A DNA stretch of 64,000 bases from Faecalicatena absiana (GCA_017309015.1 JAEDAG010000001.1:354223-418222), one strand, 5' to 3'. Positions 37,340-48,778 are shown, counted from the stretch's first letter. The notes: generated by a model from the letters alone, not told the origin. Numbers and translations are program-made.

Positions 37340-40300
37340 TTAGTTATTGCTTTCTTCTTTGTTGTCTTCGTCTTTCATTTGCTTTTCAAGATCAGCAATT
37401 GAGTAGACGGAATCAGGCTGTTGGACATCAGCTTGTGGTTCTTCGTTGCGGTAGATTGGCATGCCAGTCCCGGCAGGAATGATCTTACCGATGATGACGT
37501 TTTCCTTAAGCCCCAGCAATGGGTCGTTCTTGCCGCGGATTGAAGCGTCAGTCAGAACGCGGGTAGTTTCCTGGAATGATGCGGCTGACAGGAAACTGTT
37601 GGTTTCCAGGGCAGCCTTGGTGATCCCGAGGATGTCCGCTTGAGCAGTAGCTGGGATGCCACCGCTGATGATAACGTCACGGTTACGGTCACGGAATTCA
37701 GCGATATCCATGACTTCACCTGGCAGGATGTTGGTTTCGCCTGGGTCAAGCACGCGAACCTTTTGCAGCATTTGTCTGGTCAAGACTTCGGCATGCTTGT
37801 CGGCCAGGTCAACACCCTGAGTCCGGTATGACTTCTGAACTTCGGCCAAGATGTATTCTTCAGTGGTCAAAGTGTCGGTTACCTTGATCAATTCCTTAGG
37901 GTCGATAGAACCTGGGATCAGCTTGTCACCACGGTGGATGACATCGCCAACCTTAACGGCTGGCTTAGCCGTGTAAGGAATAGTGTAGCTTCTGGTATCG
38001 ATCTTGCCCTTAACGGTGATTTCTTGCAAGTGTTCAGCCGCGTTGCTTTCGATTGAGTCAACAACGCCGTCAACTTCAGAGATGATCGCGCGACCCTTAG
38101 GGTTGCGGGCTTCAAACAATTCTTGAACACGAGGAAGACCCTGAGTGATGTCTTCTGCACCGGCAACACCACCGGAGTGGAAAGTCCGCAGAGTCAGCTG
38201 GGTACCTGGTTCACCGATTGATTGTGCGGCAACGGTCCCGACTGCTTCACCGATTTCAACTTCTTCGCCAGTAGCCAGGTTGCGGCCGTAGCACTTCCGG
38301 CAAACGCCGTGTGAAGTGTTGCAAGTCAGGATTGAACGGATTTGGACTTCCTTGACGCCAGCATCGCAAATCTTGTGGGCCATTTCTTCGTCCATCAAAA
38401 CGCCCTTGCCGCAGATGATTTCCCCGGTGTTAGGGTCCTTGACTGAACGGTTGGTGAAACGACCAACCAAACGGTCGTAGAGAGATTCGATCAAGCCAGC
38501 ATCCTTGTCCACGATTGTCCGGGCAGTGATGCCGCGGTCAGTGCCACAGTCATCTTCACGAATGATAACGTCCTGGGCAACGTCGACCAGACGACGGGTC
38601 AGATAACCAGACTGGGCGGTCTTCAAGGCCGTGTCAGTCATCCCCTTGCGGGCACCGTGAGTGGACATGAACAGTTCCAGAACGGTCAAGCCTTCCTTGA
38701 AGTTTGAAATAACTGGGATTTCAAACAGCTCACCTGATGGAGTAGCCATCAAGCCACGCATACCAGCCAGCTGGGTAAAGTTGGAGATGTTACCACGGGC
38801 ACCAGACTGCTGCATGACTGAGATTGGGTTGCGAGGGTCGTTGAATTCAGCAATTTCTTTTTGAACTTCGTCCTTGCATTCAGTCCAGATTCTGATGACG
38901 TTGTCGTGACGTTCCTTGTCTGACAGCTGACCGTGACGGAACATCTTGGAAACCTGCTTAACCTGCTTGCGGGCCTTGGCAACCAAAGCATCCTTGGTCT
39001 TGGTTTCAGGAACGTCGGCCATACCGATGGTCAAGCCGGAGATGGTTGAAGCGGTGTAGCCCATTTCCTTCAAGTCGTCCAGGTATTCTGAAGTCCGCTG
39101 TACCCGGTAGCGCTTGTAGATTTCGGAAATCGTGTCGCCCAGGAAGCCCTTCTTGAATGGCGTGTTTACCAAGTCGTCAGCCACTTCGGCAATCTTTTCG
39201 TGGATGTCTTGGCCTGGTTCCAGGAAGTACTTGTCATCCATCGGACCAGTCAAATTGGCCTTGGTTGGCTCGTTCAAGTAGAAGTAGTCGTCTGGGTACA
39301 GTGAGTTGAAGACCAAACGGCCGTAAGTAGTTACGAAGACTGAGTCTTCGCGGCCTGCTGGCCAGCGCTTCTTAGGCATTGATGATGCTGAAATACCGAT
39401 GATGGTGTGGTAGTGAATGTCGCCGTTAGCGTAAGCAACAGTTGCTTCGTTTGGAGTAGCGAAGATCATGCCTTCGCCTTCACGGCCCTTTTCAGCTTGG
39501 GTCAGCCAGTAGTTGCCCAAAACAATGTCCTGTGAAGGAGTAACGATTGGGGTACCGTCCTTTGGAGTCAAGATGTGGTGGGCAGCCAGCATCAGCAAGC
39601 GTGATTCGGCTACGGCTTCATCTGACAAAGGAACGTGGATGGCCATCTGGTCACCGTCGAAGTCGGCGTTGTAGGCTTCACAAGCCAGCGGGTGCAAGCG
39701 CAAAGCCTTGCCTGGCACCAGAACTGGCTCGAAGGCTTGAATTGACAGCCGGTGCAGGGTAGGTGCCCGGTTCAAAAGAACTGGACGTTCCTTAATAACG
39801 TATTCCAATACGTCCCAGATGTCATCGTCTTCACGGTCAATCTTGCGCTTGGCGTTCTTGATGTTGGAAGCAATGCCCCGGCGAACGAGTTCACGCATCA
39901 CGAATGGCTTGAACAGTTCCAAAGCCATTGGCCGCGGAACGCCGCATTGGTAAAGCTTCAGCTTAGGTGAAACGTCGATAACTGAACGGCCTGAGTAGTC
40001 AACACGCTTACCAAGCAGGTTTTGACGGAAACGACCTTGCTTACCCTTCAGCATGTGTGAGATTGACTTCAGTGGCCGGTTGCCTGGGCCGACAACAGGA
40101 CGGCCGCGGCGGCCGTTGTCGATCAAAGCGTCAACGGCTTCTTGCAGCATTCTCTCTTCGTTTTGGACGATCAAGCTTGGCGCGTGCATGTCCAAAAGCT
40201 TCTTCAGACGGTTGTTCCGGTTGATTACCCGGCGGTACAAGTCGTTCAAGTCGGAAGTAGCGAAACGGCCACCTTCCAATTGCACCATTGGCCGCAAGTC

Positions 40301-41008
40301 TGGTGGAATGACTGGGATAGCTTCCATGACCATCCATTCAGGCTTGTTGCCGCTGTTCTTGAAGGCATCCAGGATGTCCAAGCGGCGGATCGCGCGGGTC
40401 CGCTTTTGCCCCTTCAAGGTCTGCAGCTCGGTCTTGAGCTCAGCAACTTCCTTGTCCAGGTCAACTTGCTTGAGCAGGTCGCGGATGGCTTCCGCCCCCA
40501 TCTTAGCCACGAAGCGGTTGCCGTACTTGGCCCGTTCTTCACGGTATTCAGCTTCAGTCAGCAATTGCTTGGCTTCCAGGCCAGTGTCGCCTGGATCAAT
40601 GACAATGTAGGCCGCGAAGTAGATAACTTCTTCCAATTGCTTTGGAGATACGTCCAAAACCAGGCCCATTCTTGATGGAATCCCCTTGAAGTACCAAATG
40701 TGGGTTACTGGAGCGGCAAGTTCGATGTGGCCCATGCGTTCACGGCGAACGTGTGAAGAAGTAACTTCAACCCCGCAGCGGTCACAAACGATGCCCTTGT
40801 AGCGAACGCCCTTGTACTTGCCACAAGCACAGGCGTAGTCCTTGGTTGGCCCAAAGATGCGTTCATCAAACAAGCCATCTTTTTCTGGTTTTAAAGTACG
40901 GTAGTTGATGGTTTCTGGCTTCTTAACTTCACCATAAGACCAGCTTCTGATCTTGTTTGGTGATGCCAAACCAATCTGCATACTATCAAACTTATTTACG
41001 TCGATCAA
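37340..41008 (-). CDS. rpoC: DNA-directed RNA polymerase beta' subunit
   Basis: Catalytic subunit with clamp. N-terminal zinc finger [20 protein letters not shown], the active-site motif [15 protein letters not shown], bridge and trigger helix region ([16 protein letters not shown]) and the second zinc site [13 protein letters not shown]. 1222 residues. Follows rpoB by 15 bases. Start is ATG with GGGAGGTT before it. Confidence 0.98.
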   Translation of the reverse strand: MIDVNKFDSMQIGLASPNKIRSWSYGEVKKPETINYRTLKPEKDGLFDERIFGPTKDYACACGKYKGVRYKGIVCDRCGVEVTSSHVRRERMGHIELAAPVTHIWYFKGIPSRMGLVLDVSPKQLEEVIYFAAYIVIDPGDTGLEAKQLLTEAEYREERAKYGNRFVAKMGAEAIRDLLKQVDLDKEVAELKTELQTLKGQKRTRAIRRLDILDAFKNSGNKPEWMVMEAIPVIPPDLRPMVQLEGGRFATSDLNDLYRRVINRNNRLKKLLDMHAPSLIVQNEERMLQEAVDALIDNGRRGRPVVGPGNRPLKSISHMLKGKQGRFRQNLLGKRVDYSGRSVIDVSPKLKLYQCGVPRPMALELFKPFVMRELVRRGIASNIKNAKRKIDREDDDIWDVLEYVIKERPVLLNRAPTLHRLSIQAFEPVLVPGKALRLHPLACEAYNADFDGDQMAIHVPLSDEAVAESRLLMLAAHHILTPKDGTPIVTPSQDIVLGNYWLTQAEKGREGEGMIFATPNEATVAYANGDIHYHTIIGISASSMPKKRWPAGREDSVFVTTYGRLVFNSLYPDDYFYLNEPTKANLTGPMDDKYFLEPGQDIHEKIAEVADDLVNTPFKKGFLGDTISEIYKRYRVQRTSEYLDDLKEMGYTASTISGLTIGMADVPETKTKDALVAKARKQVKQVSKMFRHGQLSDKERHDNVIRIWTECKDEVQKEIAEFNDPRNPISVMQQSGARGNISNFTQLAGMRGLMATPSGELFEIPVISNFKEGLTVLELFMSTHGARKGMTDTALKTAQSGYLTRRLVDVAQDVIIREDDCGTDRGITARTIVDKDAGLIESLYDRLVGRFTNRSVKDPNTGEIICGKGVLMDEEMAHKICDAGVKEVQIRSILTCNTSHGVCRKCYGRNLATGEEVEIGEAVGTVAAQSIGEPGTQLTLRTFHSGGVAGAEDITQGLPRVQELFEARNPKGRAIISEVDGVVDSIESNAAEHLQEITVKGKIDTRSYTIPYTAKPAVKVGDVIHRGDKLIPGSIDPKELIKVTDTLTTEEYILAEVQKSYRTQGVDLADKHAEVLTRQMLQKVRVLDPGETNILPGEVMDIAEFRDRNRDVIISGGIPATAQADILGITKAALETNSFLSAASFQETTRVLTDASIRGKNDPLLGLKENVIIGKIIPAGTGMPIYRNEEPQADVQQPDSVYSIADLEKQMKDEDNKEESNN

Positions 41009-41023
41009 AGTTTAACCTCCCAA

Positions 41024-44000
41024 TTACTTAGAAGCTTTATCGTCAGCTTCATCTACCGGCTCTGCTTCCACGGCTGACGCGTCGTCAGCTGCGGCATCGT
41101 CGTCTGAATCTGCTGCCATTTCAGCTTCTTCTTCGGCTAACTTCTTCTTTTCTTGCGCTTCGGCAAGGCGAGATAAAGTATCGATGTTGACATGTTCATT
41201 TGAGTCTTCGTCCATGTCGCGCAATTCAACTTCCTTATGGTCAGCATCCAAAACGCGCAGGTCCAGGCCCAATGACTGCAGTTCCTTGACCAAAACTCTG
41301 AATGATTCAGGAACGCCTGGCTTAGGAATTCTTTCGCCCTTAACGATGGCTTCGTACGCCTTGACACGACCCACAACGTCGTCTGACTTGTAAGTCAGGA
41401 TTTCCTGCAGGGTGTAAGCGGCACCGTAAGCTTCAAGAGCCCAAACTTCCATTTCACCGAAACGCTGGCCACCGAATTGCGCCTTACCACCCAAAGGCTG
41501 TTGGGTAACAAGTGAGTAAGGCCCGATTGACCGCGCGTGGATCTTGTCGTCAACCATGTGAGTCAGCTTCAAGTAGTACATCACGCCGACTGACACGCGG
41601 TCGTGGAATGGCTCACCAGTCCGGCCGTCGTAAAGAACAGTCTTCCCGTCTGAGTCCAAACCGGCCTTCTTGACGATGTCCCAAACGTCATCTTCGTCAG
41701 CCCCATCAAAGACTGGCGTAGCAACGTGGATCCCCAAGGCACGGGCTGCCCGGCCCAAGTGGAGTTCCAGCAGCTGCCCGATGTTCATACGTGATGGGAC
41801 ACCCATTGGGTTCAAGCAGATATCAACTGGCGTACCGTCTGGCAGGTAAGGCATATCTTCAACTGGTGCTACCAAGGCAACAGTACCCTTGTTACCGTGA
41901 CGACCGGACATCTTGTCCCCAACTTGGATCTTTCTCTTTTGCACGATGTAGACCCGGACCAGGGTGTTGACGCCTGGAGCAAGCTCATCGCCGGCTTCGC
42001 GGGTAAAGACTTGTACGTCTTGTACGACACCGCCGCCGCCATGTGGCACCTTCAATGAAGTGTCGCGGACTTCACGGGCCTTTTCACCAAAGATGGCGTG
42101 GAGCAGTCTTTCTTCGGCGCTCAGTTCGGTAATCCCCTTTGGGGTAACCTTGCCGACCAGGATGTCGCCGTCGTGAACTTCAGCACCAATCCGGATAATC
42201 CCGTTTTCGTCCAAGTCCTTCAAAGCATCTTCACCGACGTTAGGAATTTCCCGGGTGATTTCTTCAGGCCCAAGCTTAGTATCACGGGCTTCTGAGTCAT
42301 AGTCTTCAATGTGGATTGAAGTGTAGACGTCATCCTTAACCAAGCGTTCGCTCAGCATAACCGCGTCTTCGAAGTTGTACATGTTCCAAGTGGTGAAGGC
42401 GATGACTGGGTTTTGCCCCAAGGCCAGTTCGCCATCAGCCATTGATGGACCGTTGCCGATAACTTGACCGGCAACCACCTTTTCACCGCGCTTGACGTTT
42501 GGCGTTTGGTTGTAGTTCTTAGTGGCGTTTGACCGGCGGTACTTTTCAAGCTTGTAGACGTCCAAAGTGTCATCATCGCGGCGAACGCGGATTTCGTTGG
42601 CGTCAACGTATTCTACGGTACCAGCTGCTTCAGCAAGCAGGGCGTCGCCAGAGTCGTGGGCTGAACGGTATTCCATCCCAGTCCCAACCAGTGGGCCGTG
42701 CGGGTTGATCAAAGGAACCGCCTGACGTTGGTGGTTGGCCCCCATCAAGGCACGGTTGGAGTCGTCGTTTTCCAGGAATGGGATACATGCTGAAGTTACA
42801 GAAACGACTTGCTTAGGAATAACGTCCATGTAGTCGATCTTGTCTGGAGTAACTTCGACGTTGTCTTCGCGCTGACGGCAAAGGATCACGTCATCAACGA
42901 AGGAGCCATCTTCGTTCAAAGGAGTGTTGGCCCCAGCGATGATGTAGTTGTCTTCAACATCGGCAGTCAAGTAGTCGATCTTGTCGGTAACCTTGTGGGT
43001 CTTCCATGAAACCCGGCGGTATGGGGTTTCCAAGAAGCCGTACTTGTTGATGATGGCGTAAGTAGCCATTGAGTTGATCAAACCAATGTTAGGACCTTCT
43101 GGCGTTTCAATTGGGCACAGACGACCGTAGTGAGTGTAGTGAACGTCACGGACTTCGTAGCCGGCACGGTCACGTGACAAACCACCAGGCCCCAAGGCTG
43201 ACATCCGGCGCTTGTGCGTCAATTCACCCAGTGGGTTGTTCTGGTCCATGAACTGGGACAGCTGTGATGAACCGAAGAATTCCTTGATTGAGCCGACGAT
43301 TGGTCGAATGTTGATCAATTGTTGTGGCGTAACGGTTGCAGCGTCTTGAATTGACATCCGTTCGCGAACGACCCGTTCCATCCGGGCCAGACCGATGCGC
43401 ATTTGGTTTTGCAGCAGCTCACCGACACGACGGATCCGGCGGTTGCCCAAGTGGTCGATGTCGTCAACGTCGCCAACGCCTTCTTGGAGTTCCAGGAAGT
43501 AGTTGACGGCAGCGATGATATCCGCAGGCTGGATGCACTTCACGTCTTCGCTGATGTGGCCGTTTGAAATCAGCTTGATTTCACGGTCAGGGATTTCACG
43601 TGAGAAGACCTTGACTTCTTGAACGGTGATTGGCTCAGGAATGGCCCCTTCTTCTGAAGGCGTGTAGGTAACAGTCTTGAAGTCGTCACGGTCCAGGTAG
43701 TCCTTGAGGACGTCCATGATTTCGTTGTTGACCACAGTCCCCTTGGCAGCCAGAACTTCCCCAGTATCCGGATCAGCCAGAGTTTCAGCCAGAGTGTAGC
43801 CCAGCAGACGGTTCTTCAGGCTCAGCTTCTTGTTGACCTTGTAGCGGCCAACGGCAGCGAGGTCGTAGCGGCGTGGGTCAAAGAAGCGTGATACCAAAAG
43901 ACTGCGTGATGAGTCAGTCGTCTTTGGTTCGCCTGGGCGCAGGCGGTCGTAGATGTCCTTCAAGGCTTCAGCAACGCGGCTGTCAGCTGGGTTCTTGTGA

Positions 44001-44686
44001 ACGTCCTTGTCCAAAGTCAGGTCCAGCGTGTCGCTGTCGCCAAACATCTGCTTGATTTCATCGTCTGAGCCAAAGCCCAAAGCCCGAACCAGGACAGTCA
44101 ATGGCAGCTTACGGGTCCGGTCAACGCGGACGTAAGAAACGTTCTTGGCGTCAGTTTCAAATTCCAGCCATGCCCCACGGTTAGGAATGACAGTAGTGCC
44201 AAAGATTTGGCGGCCGTTCTTGTCAACTTCGCCGTTGTAGTAAACGCCTGGTGATCTAACCAATTGGGAAACGATAACTCTTTCAGCACCGTTGACGATG
44301 AAAGAGCCTGACTTGGTCATCAGCGGCAAGTCGCCGAAGAAAACGTCTTGAGTCTTGATTTCGCCAGTTTCGTGGTTGGTCAGCTTCAGGGTTACATGCA
44401 TTGGAGCTGAGTAAGTAGCATCATGCTTACGTGCCTCATCTACAGTGTACTTAGGTTCTTGAAGCTTGTAGTCAACGTATTCCAAAGTCAAGCGGCCTGA
44501 AACGTCGCTGATTGGCAGAATATCGTCAAAGACTTCCTTAATGCCGTGGTCAAGGAACCACTTGTATGATTCAGTTTGGACGTCAGTCAGATTTGGCAGC
44601 GGCAGGATTTCTTTAATCCGTGAGAAGCTGCGTCTAGTCCGGTGTTGTCCGTAATTAACTACGTGTCCGTTTAGCAAGGAAAACAT
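41024..44686 (-). CDS. rpoB: DNA-directed RNA polymerase beta subunit
   Basis: Starts [20 protein letters not shown]. The rifampicin pocket has [20 protein letters not shown] and [20 protein letters not shown]; the C-terminal [13 protein letters not shown] and [13 protein letters not shown] are conserved. 1220 residues including an acidic C-terminal tail ([14 protein letters not shown]). The usual wild-type residues are present in the rifampicin region (Q, D, H and S at the usual points), so no resistance is suggested. Confidence 0.98.
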   Translation of the reverse strand: MFSLLNGHVVNYGQHRTRRSFSRIKEILPLPNLTDVQTESYKWFLDHGIKEVFDDILPISDVSGRLTLEYVDYKLQEPKYTVDEARKHDATYSAPMHVTLKLTNHETGEIKTQDVFFGDLPLMTKSGSFIVNGAERVIVSQLVRSPGVYYNGEVDKNGRQIFGTTVIPNRGAWLEFETDAKNVSYVRVDRTRKLPLTVLVRALGFGSDDEIKQMFGDSDTLDLTLDKDVHKNPADSRVAEALKDIYDRLRPGEPKTTDSSRSLLVSRFFDPRRYDLAAVGRYKVNKKLSLKNRLLGYTLAETLADPDTGEVLAAKGTVVNNEIMDVLKDYLDRDDFKTVTYTPSEEGAIPEPITVQEVKVFSREIPDREIKLISNGHISEDVKCIQPADIIAAVNYFLELQEGVGDVDDIDHLGNRRIRRVGELLQNQMRIGLARMERVVRERMSIQDAATVTPQQLINIRPIVGSIKEFFGSSQLSQFMDQNNPLGELTHKRRMSALGPGGLSRDRAGYEVRDVHYTHYGRLCPIETPEGPNIGLINSMATYAIINKYGFLETPYRRVSWKTHKVTDKIDYLTADVEDNYIIAGANTPLNEDGSFVDDVILCRQREDNVEVTPDKIDYMDVIPKQVVSVTSACIPFLENDDSNRALMGANHQRQAVPLINPHGPLVGTGMEYRSAHDSGDALLAEAAGTVEYVDANEIRVRRDDDTLDVYKLEKYRRSNATKNYNQTPNVKRGEKVVAGQVIGNGPSMADGELALGQNPVIAFTTWNMYNFEDAVMLSERLVKDDVYTSIHIEDYDSEARDTKLGPEEITREIPNVGEDALKDLDENGIIRIGAEVHDGDILVGKVTPKGITELSAEERLLHAIFGEKAREVRDTSLKVPHGGGGVVQDVQVFTREAGDELAPGVNTLVRVYIVQKRKIQVGDKMSGRHGNKGTVALVAPVEDMPYLPDGTPVDICLNPMGVPSRMNIGQLLELHLGRAARALGIHVATPVFDGADEDDVWDIVKKAGLDSDGKTVLYDGRTGEPFHDRVSVGVMYYLKLTHMVDDKIHARSIGPYSLVTQQPLGGKAQFGGQRFGEMEVWALEAYGAAYTLQEILTYKSDDVVGRVKAYEAIVKGERIPKPGVPESFRVLVKELQSLGLDLRVLDADHKEVELRDMDEDSNEHVNIDTLSRLAEAQEKKKLAEEEAEMAADSDDDAAADDASAVEAEPVDEADDKASK

Positions 44687-44756
44687 CCTTTCTATCCTGT
44701 TGAAGAAAGCAAATATTACATTTGTGTTACAATTTCAAAAAGCTGTGATTTTGAGC

Positions 44757-44826
44757 ATAAAAAAGACAAAAACGAACCAGTCGTTTTTGTCTTTATCATT
44801 TTACTGGACAATATATCAGTAAAATC
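44757..44826 (-). terminator. Terminator-like hairpin inside the rpoB leader
   Basis: AAAGACAAAAACGA pairs with TCGTTTTTGTCTTT (44762-44794) and is followed by a T-run on the minus strand. A second perfect 9-bp hairpin (ATTTTACTG/CAGTAAAAT, 44798-44826) lies just before it. Both are between a good promoter (44856-44884) and rpoB, so this could be an attenuator, or simply end transcripts from clpC and the gene at 44888. Confidence 0.6.
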
Positions 44827-44855
44827 CTGAACTTCAGCCTTTTAAATCGCCCAAT

Positions 44856-44884
44856 ATTGTACCACTATTTTTAAAGAAGCGCAA
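44856..44884 (-). promoter_or_regulatory. Putative rpoB promoter
   Basis: TTGCGC (44879-44884), a 17-base spacer and TACAAT (44856-44861) on the minus strand, immediately after the stop of the gene at 44888. A weaker TAATAT box is nearer rpoB (about 44712). Confidence 0.6.
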
Positions 44885-44887
44885 GTC

Positions 44888-45232
44888 CTAGCGGCCGCTA
44901 AAAAGCATGGCTGCCTGGGTGGCCAGACCAACCCCGGTGAGCTGGTAGCCGCCAGCCGTAATATTCCAGAAAATCTGCTTGCCTTGCGGACTGAGCTGGG
45001 ATTTGATCGCGACCGGCTCTAAAGCGATCCGCAAGTCCCGCATCACCTTGCCCAGGTAGACCTTCTGTTCCAGCTGCTGCTTAGCTTCCAGCAGGGCCTC
45101 CCGCTCTTCTCTTGGCATTTCGTCGTAAAGAGCGTCGATGATGTCGCTATAAAGTAGGATCCGCCCGTCAGTCTTCTTGCTTGCTTCTTGTTCTGCCTTA
45201 GCAGCTTCAGCTTTTTTCTTTTTGCCAAACAT
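44888..45232 (-). CDS. Conserved small protein of unknown function
   Basis: 114 residues: a basic, alanine-rich N-terminus (MFGKKKKAEAAKAEQEASKK), a helical middle (EREALLEAKQQLEQKVYLG) and a glycine-containing C-terminus. No signal peptide or strong membrane segment. It lies 20 bases after clpC and is probably co-transcribed with it. Not recognised; it may be specific to lactobacilli. Confidence 0.6.
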   Translation of the reverse strand: MFGKKKKAEAAKAEQEASKKTDGRILLYSDIIDALYDEMPREEREALLEAKQQLEQKVYLGKVMRDLRIALEPVAIKSQLSPQGKQIFWNITAGGYQLTGVGLATQAAMLFSGR

Positions 45233-45252
45233 AGTCTGCCTTAAAAAATTAT

Positions 45253-47715
45253 CTATCCTTTGATTTTTTCGTCACTTTTAGCCTTGACGATTGCAAATCT
45301 GAGCTTGCCGCCTCTGGCGCCAACCTTGATCGTGTCGCCGCTCTTCAGCTCTTCGCTGACGATGTATTCGGCGATTTGGTCTTCCACCTGGTCCTGGATG
45401 GTCCGGCGCAGCGGCCGCGCTCCCATTTCCGGGTTGTAGCCGTCCTTAGCCAGCTGGTCCAGGGCGGCTGGAGAAATCTTCAGCGTGATCTGCTGCTTAG
45501 CCAGACGGGTTACCAGCTTCTTGGTCAGGAGGCTGACGATTGCCCGCAATTGCTTTGGCTGCAGCGGCTCAAAGATGATTTTTTCATCGATTCTGTTCAA
45601 GAACTCAGGCCGGAAGAAATCCTTAGTGGCTTTCTTAACCTTGTCGGCAATGACCTTGGACTGGTCTTCCTGCACGCTGGCAAAGCCCACATGGCTGTCT
45701 GACTCCAGGCTTCTTGACCCCAGGTTGGACGTCATGATGATGATCGTGTTTCTGAAGTCGATCTTGCGGCCCAAAGAGTCAGTCATAAAGCCTTCGTCCA
45801 AGACCCGCAAAAGGACGTTGAAGATTTCCGGATTGGCCTTTTCAACTTCGTCAAGCAAGACAACTGAGTAAGGGTGCTCCCGGACCTTGTTGGACAGCTG
45901 GCCGCCTTCTTCATAGCCAACATAGCCTGGGGCTGAGCCGATCAGTTTGGATGAGGCTTCCTTATCCATGTATTCAGACATGTCAACGCGGACGATGCTG
46001 TCTTCTGAGCCAAAAACGGCTTCCGCGACGGCCTTGGCCAGTTCGGTCTTGCCGACCCCGGTTGGTCCTAGGAAGAGGAAGGAGCCGATTGGCCGGTTCT
46101 CATCCTTCAGACCGGACCGGGAACGGCGAATGGCCTTGGCCACGGCAGAAACTGCCGCGTCTTGGCCGATGACCCGCTCATGCAGAATCGTTTCCAGGTT
46201 GGCCAAGCGCTTGTTTTCGCTGGTCTTAAGCTGGGTAACCGGAACGCCGGTCCAAATTGAAACGACCTTGGCCACGTCTTCTGGGCCAACGACAGCCCGC
46301 TTGCTCATCTTGCCTTCCAGCTTGGCGGCAACGGCCGCCCGTTTCTGCCGCAACCGCTGCTCTTCATCGCGCAGGCTGGCGGCTTCATCGAAGTTCTGCT
46401 TAGCCGCGGCATCGTTCTTCTTCTTTAACGTCCGGTTGATTTCCAGATCCAATTCTGCCAGCTCCTTGTCTTCACCGGTGTCGTTCGCCAATTTCACGGC
46501 GGCACTGGCTTCATCGATCAGGTCGATGGACTTGTCTGGCTGGAAGCGGTCAGCAATGTAGCGGGTCGAAAGGTCAACCGCGGCCTTTAAGGCTTCTTCT
46601 GACAAGGCTACCCGGTGGTAGTCCTCGTACTTGTCTTTAATCCCTTCCAGGATCTTCAAGGTCTCCTCATCATTTGGCGCGTCCAGGCGAACAAGCTGGA
46701 AGCGGCGGACAAAGGCCTGGTCCTTTTCCATGTGCTTGCGGTATTCTTCATAAGTCGTCGCCCCAATCAGCTGGATGTCGCCTCTGGCCAAAGCTGGCTT
46801 TAAGGTGTTGGAGGCGCTCATTGCCCCTTCCGCATCCCCGGCCTTGACCAAGGAGTGGATTTCATCCACAAACAGGATTACGTTCTTGCTGGCAGAGACT
46901 TCCTTGATCAAGCGGTCCAGCCGCTCTTCAAATTCGCCCCGGTAGCGGGTTCCGGCCACCATGCTGTTGACATCCAATGAAACGACCCGCTTGCCCTGCA
47001 GATCCCGTGGCACCTGCTTGGCCACGATCTCACTGGCCAAAGCTTCCGCAACCGCCGTCTTGCCGACGCCAGGCTCCCCTACTAGCAGTGGGTTGTTCTT
47101 GGTCCGGCGGGACAGGATCTGGATGACGCGCTGGAGCTCACGCTCACGGCCAATGACCGGGTCAATTTGCCCCTCACGCGCCCGCTGGTTGAGGTCCGTT
47201 CCATACTTGTCCAGAGTCGGGGTGCTCGACTGGCCCCGGCTGCTGTCGCTGACGGCCTGTCCGCCTTCATTTGCAGCCTGGCCAACGTTGTTGGCATCAT
47301 CGATCTCATCACGCAGGCTGTTCAAGTCCACGTCCAGGTTTCGCAGGATCATGGCTGACAGAACCTGCTCACTGGAAATCAAAGCCAGCAGAATGTCAGT
47401 CGTTTCAATCTCCTTGCTGTGACGCATTTCAGAATTGCGCTTGGCGTAATCCAGCGCCAGAGTCAAGCGCGGCGAAAATTCCATGTAGTTGGCACTGGCT
47501 GCTGATCCGTAGCCCGTGTAGCGCTCGATTTCCTCGCGTACCGCGGTTGGCGTCACGCTCATGGTCCGGAGAATCTTTCCGGCCTTTCCTTCGCTCTCAA
47601 TCACCAAGGCCAGCAGGACGTGCTCGGTCCCGATCAGCCGGTGGTGGAAGCTCCTGGCTTGTTCCTCGGCAATTTCCAGCACTTGATTGCTGCTGTTGCT
47701 GTATGAATTTTGCAT
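45253..47715 (-). CDS. clpC: ATP-dependent Clp protease ATP-binding subunit ClpC
   Basis: HSP100 unfoldase that feeds ClpP. N-terminal Clp_N repeats (RSFHHRLIGTEHVLLALV), first AAA+ domain with GEPGVGKT near 213, a middle region with a UVR-like segment (KQNFDEAASLRDEEQRLRQK, near 430) that marks ClpC, second AAA+ domain with GPTGVGKT near 552, and the C-terminal D2-small domain. 820 residues. The usual ctsR-mcsA-mcsB partners are not next to it, and no CtsR-type repeat is seen upstream; a palindrome lies at 47736-47752. Confidence 0.96.
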   Translation of the reverse strand: MQNSYSNSSNQVLEIAEEQARSFHHRLIGTEHVLLALVIESEGKAGKILRTMSVTPTAVREEIERYTGYGSAASANYMEFSPRLTLALDYAKRNSEMRHSKEIETTDILLALISSEQVLSAMILRNLDVDLNSLRDEIDDANNVGQAANEGGQAVSDSSRGQSSTPTLDKYGTDLNQRAREGQIDPVIGRERELQRVIQILSRRTKNNPLLVGEPGVGKTAVAEALASEIVAKQVPRDLQGKRVVSLDVNSMVAGTRYRGEFEERLDRLIKEVSASKNVILFVDEIHSLVKAGDAEGAMSASNTLKPALARGDIQLIGATTYEEYRKHMEKDQAFVRRFQLVRLDAPNDEETLKILEGIKDKYEDYHRVALSEEALKAAVDLSTRYIADRFQPDKSIDLIDEASAAVKLANDTGEDKELAELDLEINRTLKKKNDAAAKQNFDEAASLRDEEQRLRQKRAAVAAKLEGKMSKRAVVGPEDVAKVVSIWTGVPVTQLKTSENKRLANLETILHERVIGQDAAVSAVAKAIRRSRSGLKDENRPIGSFLFLGPTGVGKTELAKAVAEAVFGSEDSIVRVDMSEYMDKEASSKLIGSAPGYVGYEEGGQLSNKVREHPYSVVLLDEVEKANPEIFNVLLRVLDEGFMTDSLGRKIDFRNTIIIMTSNLGSRSLESDSHVGFASVQEDQSKVIADKVKKATKDFFRPEFLNRIDEKIIFEPLQPKQLRAIVSLLTKKLVTRLAKQQITLKISPAALDQLAKDGYNPEMGARPLRRTIQDQVEDQIAEYIVSEELKSGDTIKVGARGGKLRFAIVKAKSDEKIKG

Positions 47716-47735
47716 AAAAACACCGCCTTTAAAAA

Positions 47736-47756
47736 TCAGTCCATCATGGACTTTTT
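47736..47756 (-). promoter_or_regulatory. Palindrome between msrC and clpC
   Basis: A 15-bp palindrome AGTCCATCATGGACT lies 25-40 bases before the clpC start, flanked by A/T runs on both sides. It may be a short-stem terminator for the upstream msrC gene or an operator for clpC. Confidence 0.4.
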
Positions 47757-47781
47757 TGCTTGTGATGACAAAGATTCAGAC

Positions 47782-48243
47782 TTATTCGCCTAAAACGAAG
47801 CTGGCAATCTCTTCCAAATACTTCTGGTCAGTCTCGTCGAAATTGTCTTTGGCCGTAGAGTCAAAGTCGTAGACGCCCCAAAGACTCCCATCCTTGTGGA
47901 AGATTGGCACGACGATCTCAGAGTTAGAAGCGCTGTCGCAGGCAATATGGCCTGGGAAGGCGTGGACGTCTGGCACGATCTGAGTTGCTTCCTCCTCAGC
48001 CGCGGTCCCGCAGACGCCCTTGCCAATGGCAATATGCACGCAGGCCGGCTGCCCCTGGAAGGGCCCCAGGATCAGTTCGCCCTTTTCAAAGCGATAGACG
48101 CCGGCAAAGTTAACCTTCTTCAGAGCGTGAAAAAGCAGGGCGGAAACGTTGGCCACATTGGCAATCCAGTCGCTTTCACCGGCAGCCAGGGCTTCTGCCT
48201 GCTTAACTAGTAATTCATATTCTTCTTTGCTTGCTGCTGGCAT
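47782..48243 (-). CDS. msrC: Free methionine-(R)-sulfoxide reductase, GAF domain
   Basis: Reduces free Met-R-sulfoxide, protecting the methionine pool. A single GAF domain of 153 residues with three cysteines, C68, C78 and C102, spaced 10 and 24 residues apart, as in the characterised enzymes. Blocks GPFQGQPACVHIAIGKGVCG and DVHAFPGHIACDSASNSEIV are typical. AAGGAG precedes the ATG. Confidence 0.93.
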   Translation of the reverse strand: MPAASKEEYELLVKQAEALAAGESDWIANVANVSALLFHALKKVNFAGVYRFEKGELILGPFQGQPACVHIAIGKGVCGTAAEEEATQIVPDVHAFPGHIACDSASNSEIVVPIFHKDGSLWGVYDFDSTAKDNFDETDQKYLEEIASFVLGE

Positions 48244-48274
48244 GTTTATCTCCTTAGTAGATCAATTTCCACTT

Positions 48275-48283
48275 ATTATAGCA
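48275..48283 (-). promoter_or_regulatory. Extended -10 promoter of msrC
   Basis: TGCTATAAT on the minus strand, an extended -10, about 32 bases before the msrC start; no clear -35. Confidence 0.5.
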
Positions 48284-48365
48284 AAACACTGACCAAAAGC
48301 CGCATAATAACTCTTCCCGTCTTCTTTCCTTAAATATAGAAGAAAACTCGAAAAAAGTGCAAAGA

Positions 48366-48392
48366 AAAAGACCCGCTCTCCAGCGAGTCTTG
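48366..48392 (-). terminator. Terminator of the downstream tRNA-Gly
   Basis: AAGACTCGCT and AGCGGGTCTT with a GGAG loop, then TTTTCTTT on the minus strand, 11 bases after the tRNA. Confidence 0.75.
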
Positions 48393-48402
48393 GCTATCGC
48401 AA

Positions 48403-48473
48403 GCGGAAGACGGGATTCGAACCCGCGACCCCCACCATGGCAAGGTGATGTTCTACCACTGAACTACTTCCGC
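48403..48473 (-). tRNA. tRNA-Gly (GCC)
   Basis: 71 bases on the minus strand, GCGGAAG acceptor paired with CTTCCGC, D-arm GTTCAGTGGTAGAAC, anticodon loop TTGCCAT with GCC, and T-arm GTTCGAATC. The CCA is not encoded. Identical to the copy at 48708. Confidence 0.96.
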
Positions 48474-48548
48474 GATACATTTTCTAGTTTACCAAAAAGT
48501 CGGCTTTTTGCAAGGAATTCAAGCGAAAAAGTTGAAAAAACAAAAGAA

Positions 48549-48576
48549 AAAAGCGGGGCAAGAATGCCGCGCTTTG
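48549..48576 (-). terminator. Terminator of tRNA-Pro
   Basis: AAAGCGCGGCA and TGCCCCGCTTT with a TTCT loop and six T on the minus strand. Confidence 0.8.
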
Positions 48577-48592
48577 ATCACACATTGGCTAT

Positions 48593-48665
<73 letters not shown>

Positions 48666-48671
48666 TAAAAG

Positions 48672-48696
48672 AAAAGGCCCGCCGCCAAGCAAGGCC
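48672..48696 (-). terminator. Terminator of the upstream tRNA-Gly
   Basis: AGGCC and GGGCCT with a GC-rich interior, followed by TTTTCTTTT on the minus strand. Confidence 0.65.
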
Positions 48697-48707
48697 TGAT
48701 GCGGAAA

Positions 48708-48778
48708 GCGGAAGACGGGATTCGAACCCGCGACCCCCACCATGGCAAGGTGATGTTCTACCACTGAACTACTTCCGC
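48708..48778 (-). tRNA. tRNA-Gly (GCC)
   Basis: Identical 71-base copy of the gene at 48403, minus strand, anticodon GCC. The two flank tRNA-Pro. Confidence 0.96.

Noticed and set aside
40053-40610. 185-codon plus-strand frame inside rpoC
   Set aside because: It lies wholly within rpoC on the other strand, has no ribosome site and a Ser/Arg-biased composition typical of an antisense shadow.
47716-47780. CtsR or CIRCE operator before clpC
   Set aside because: Neither the tandem heptad nor the 9-bp CIRCE inverted repeat is present.
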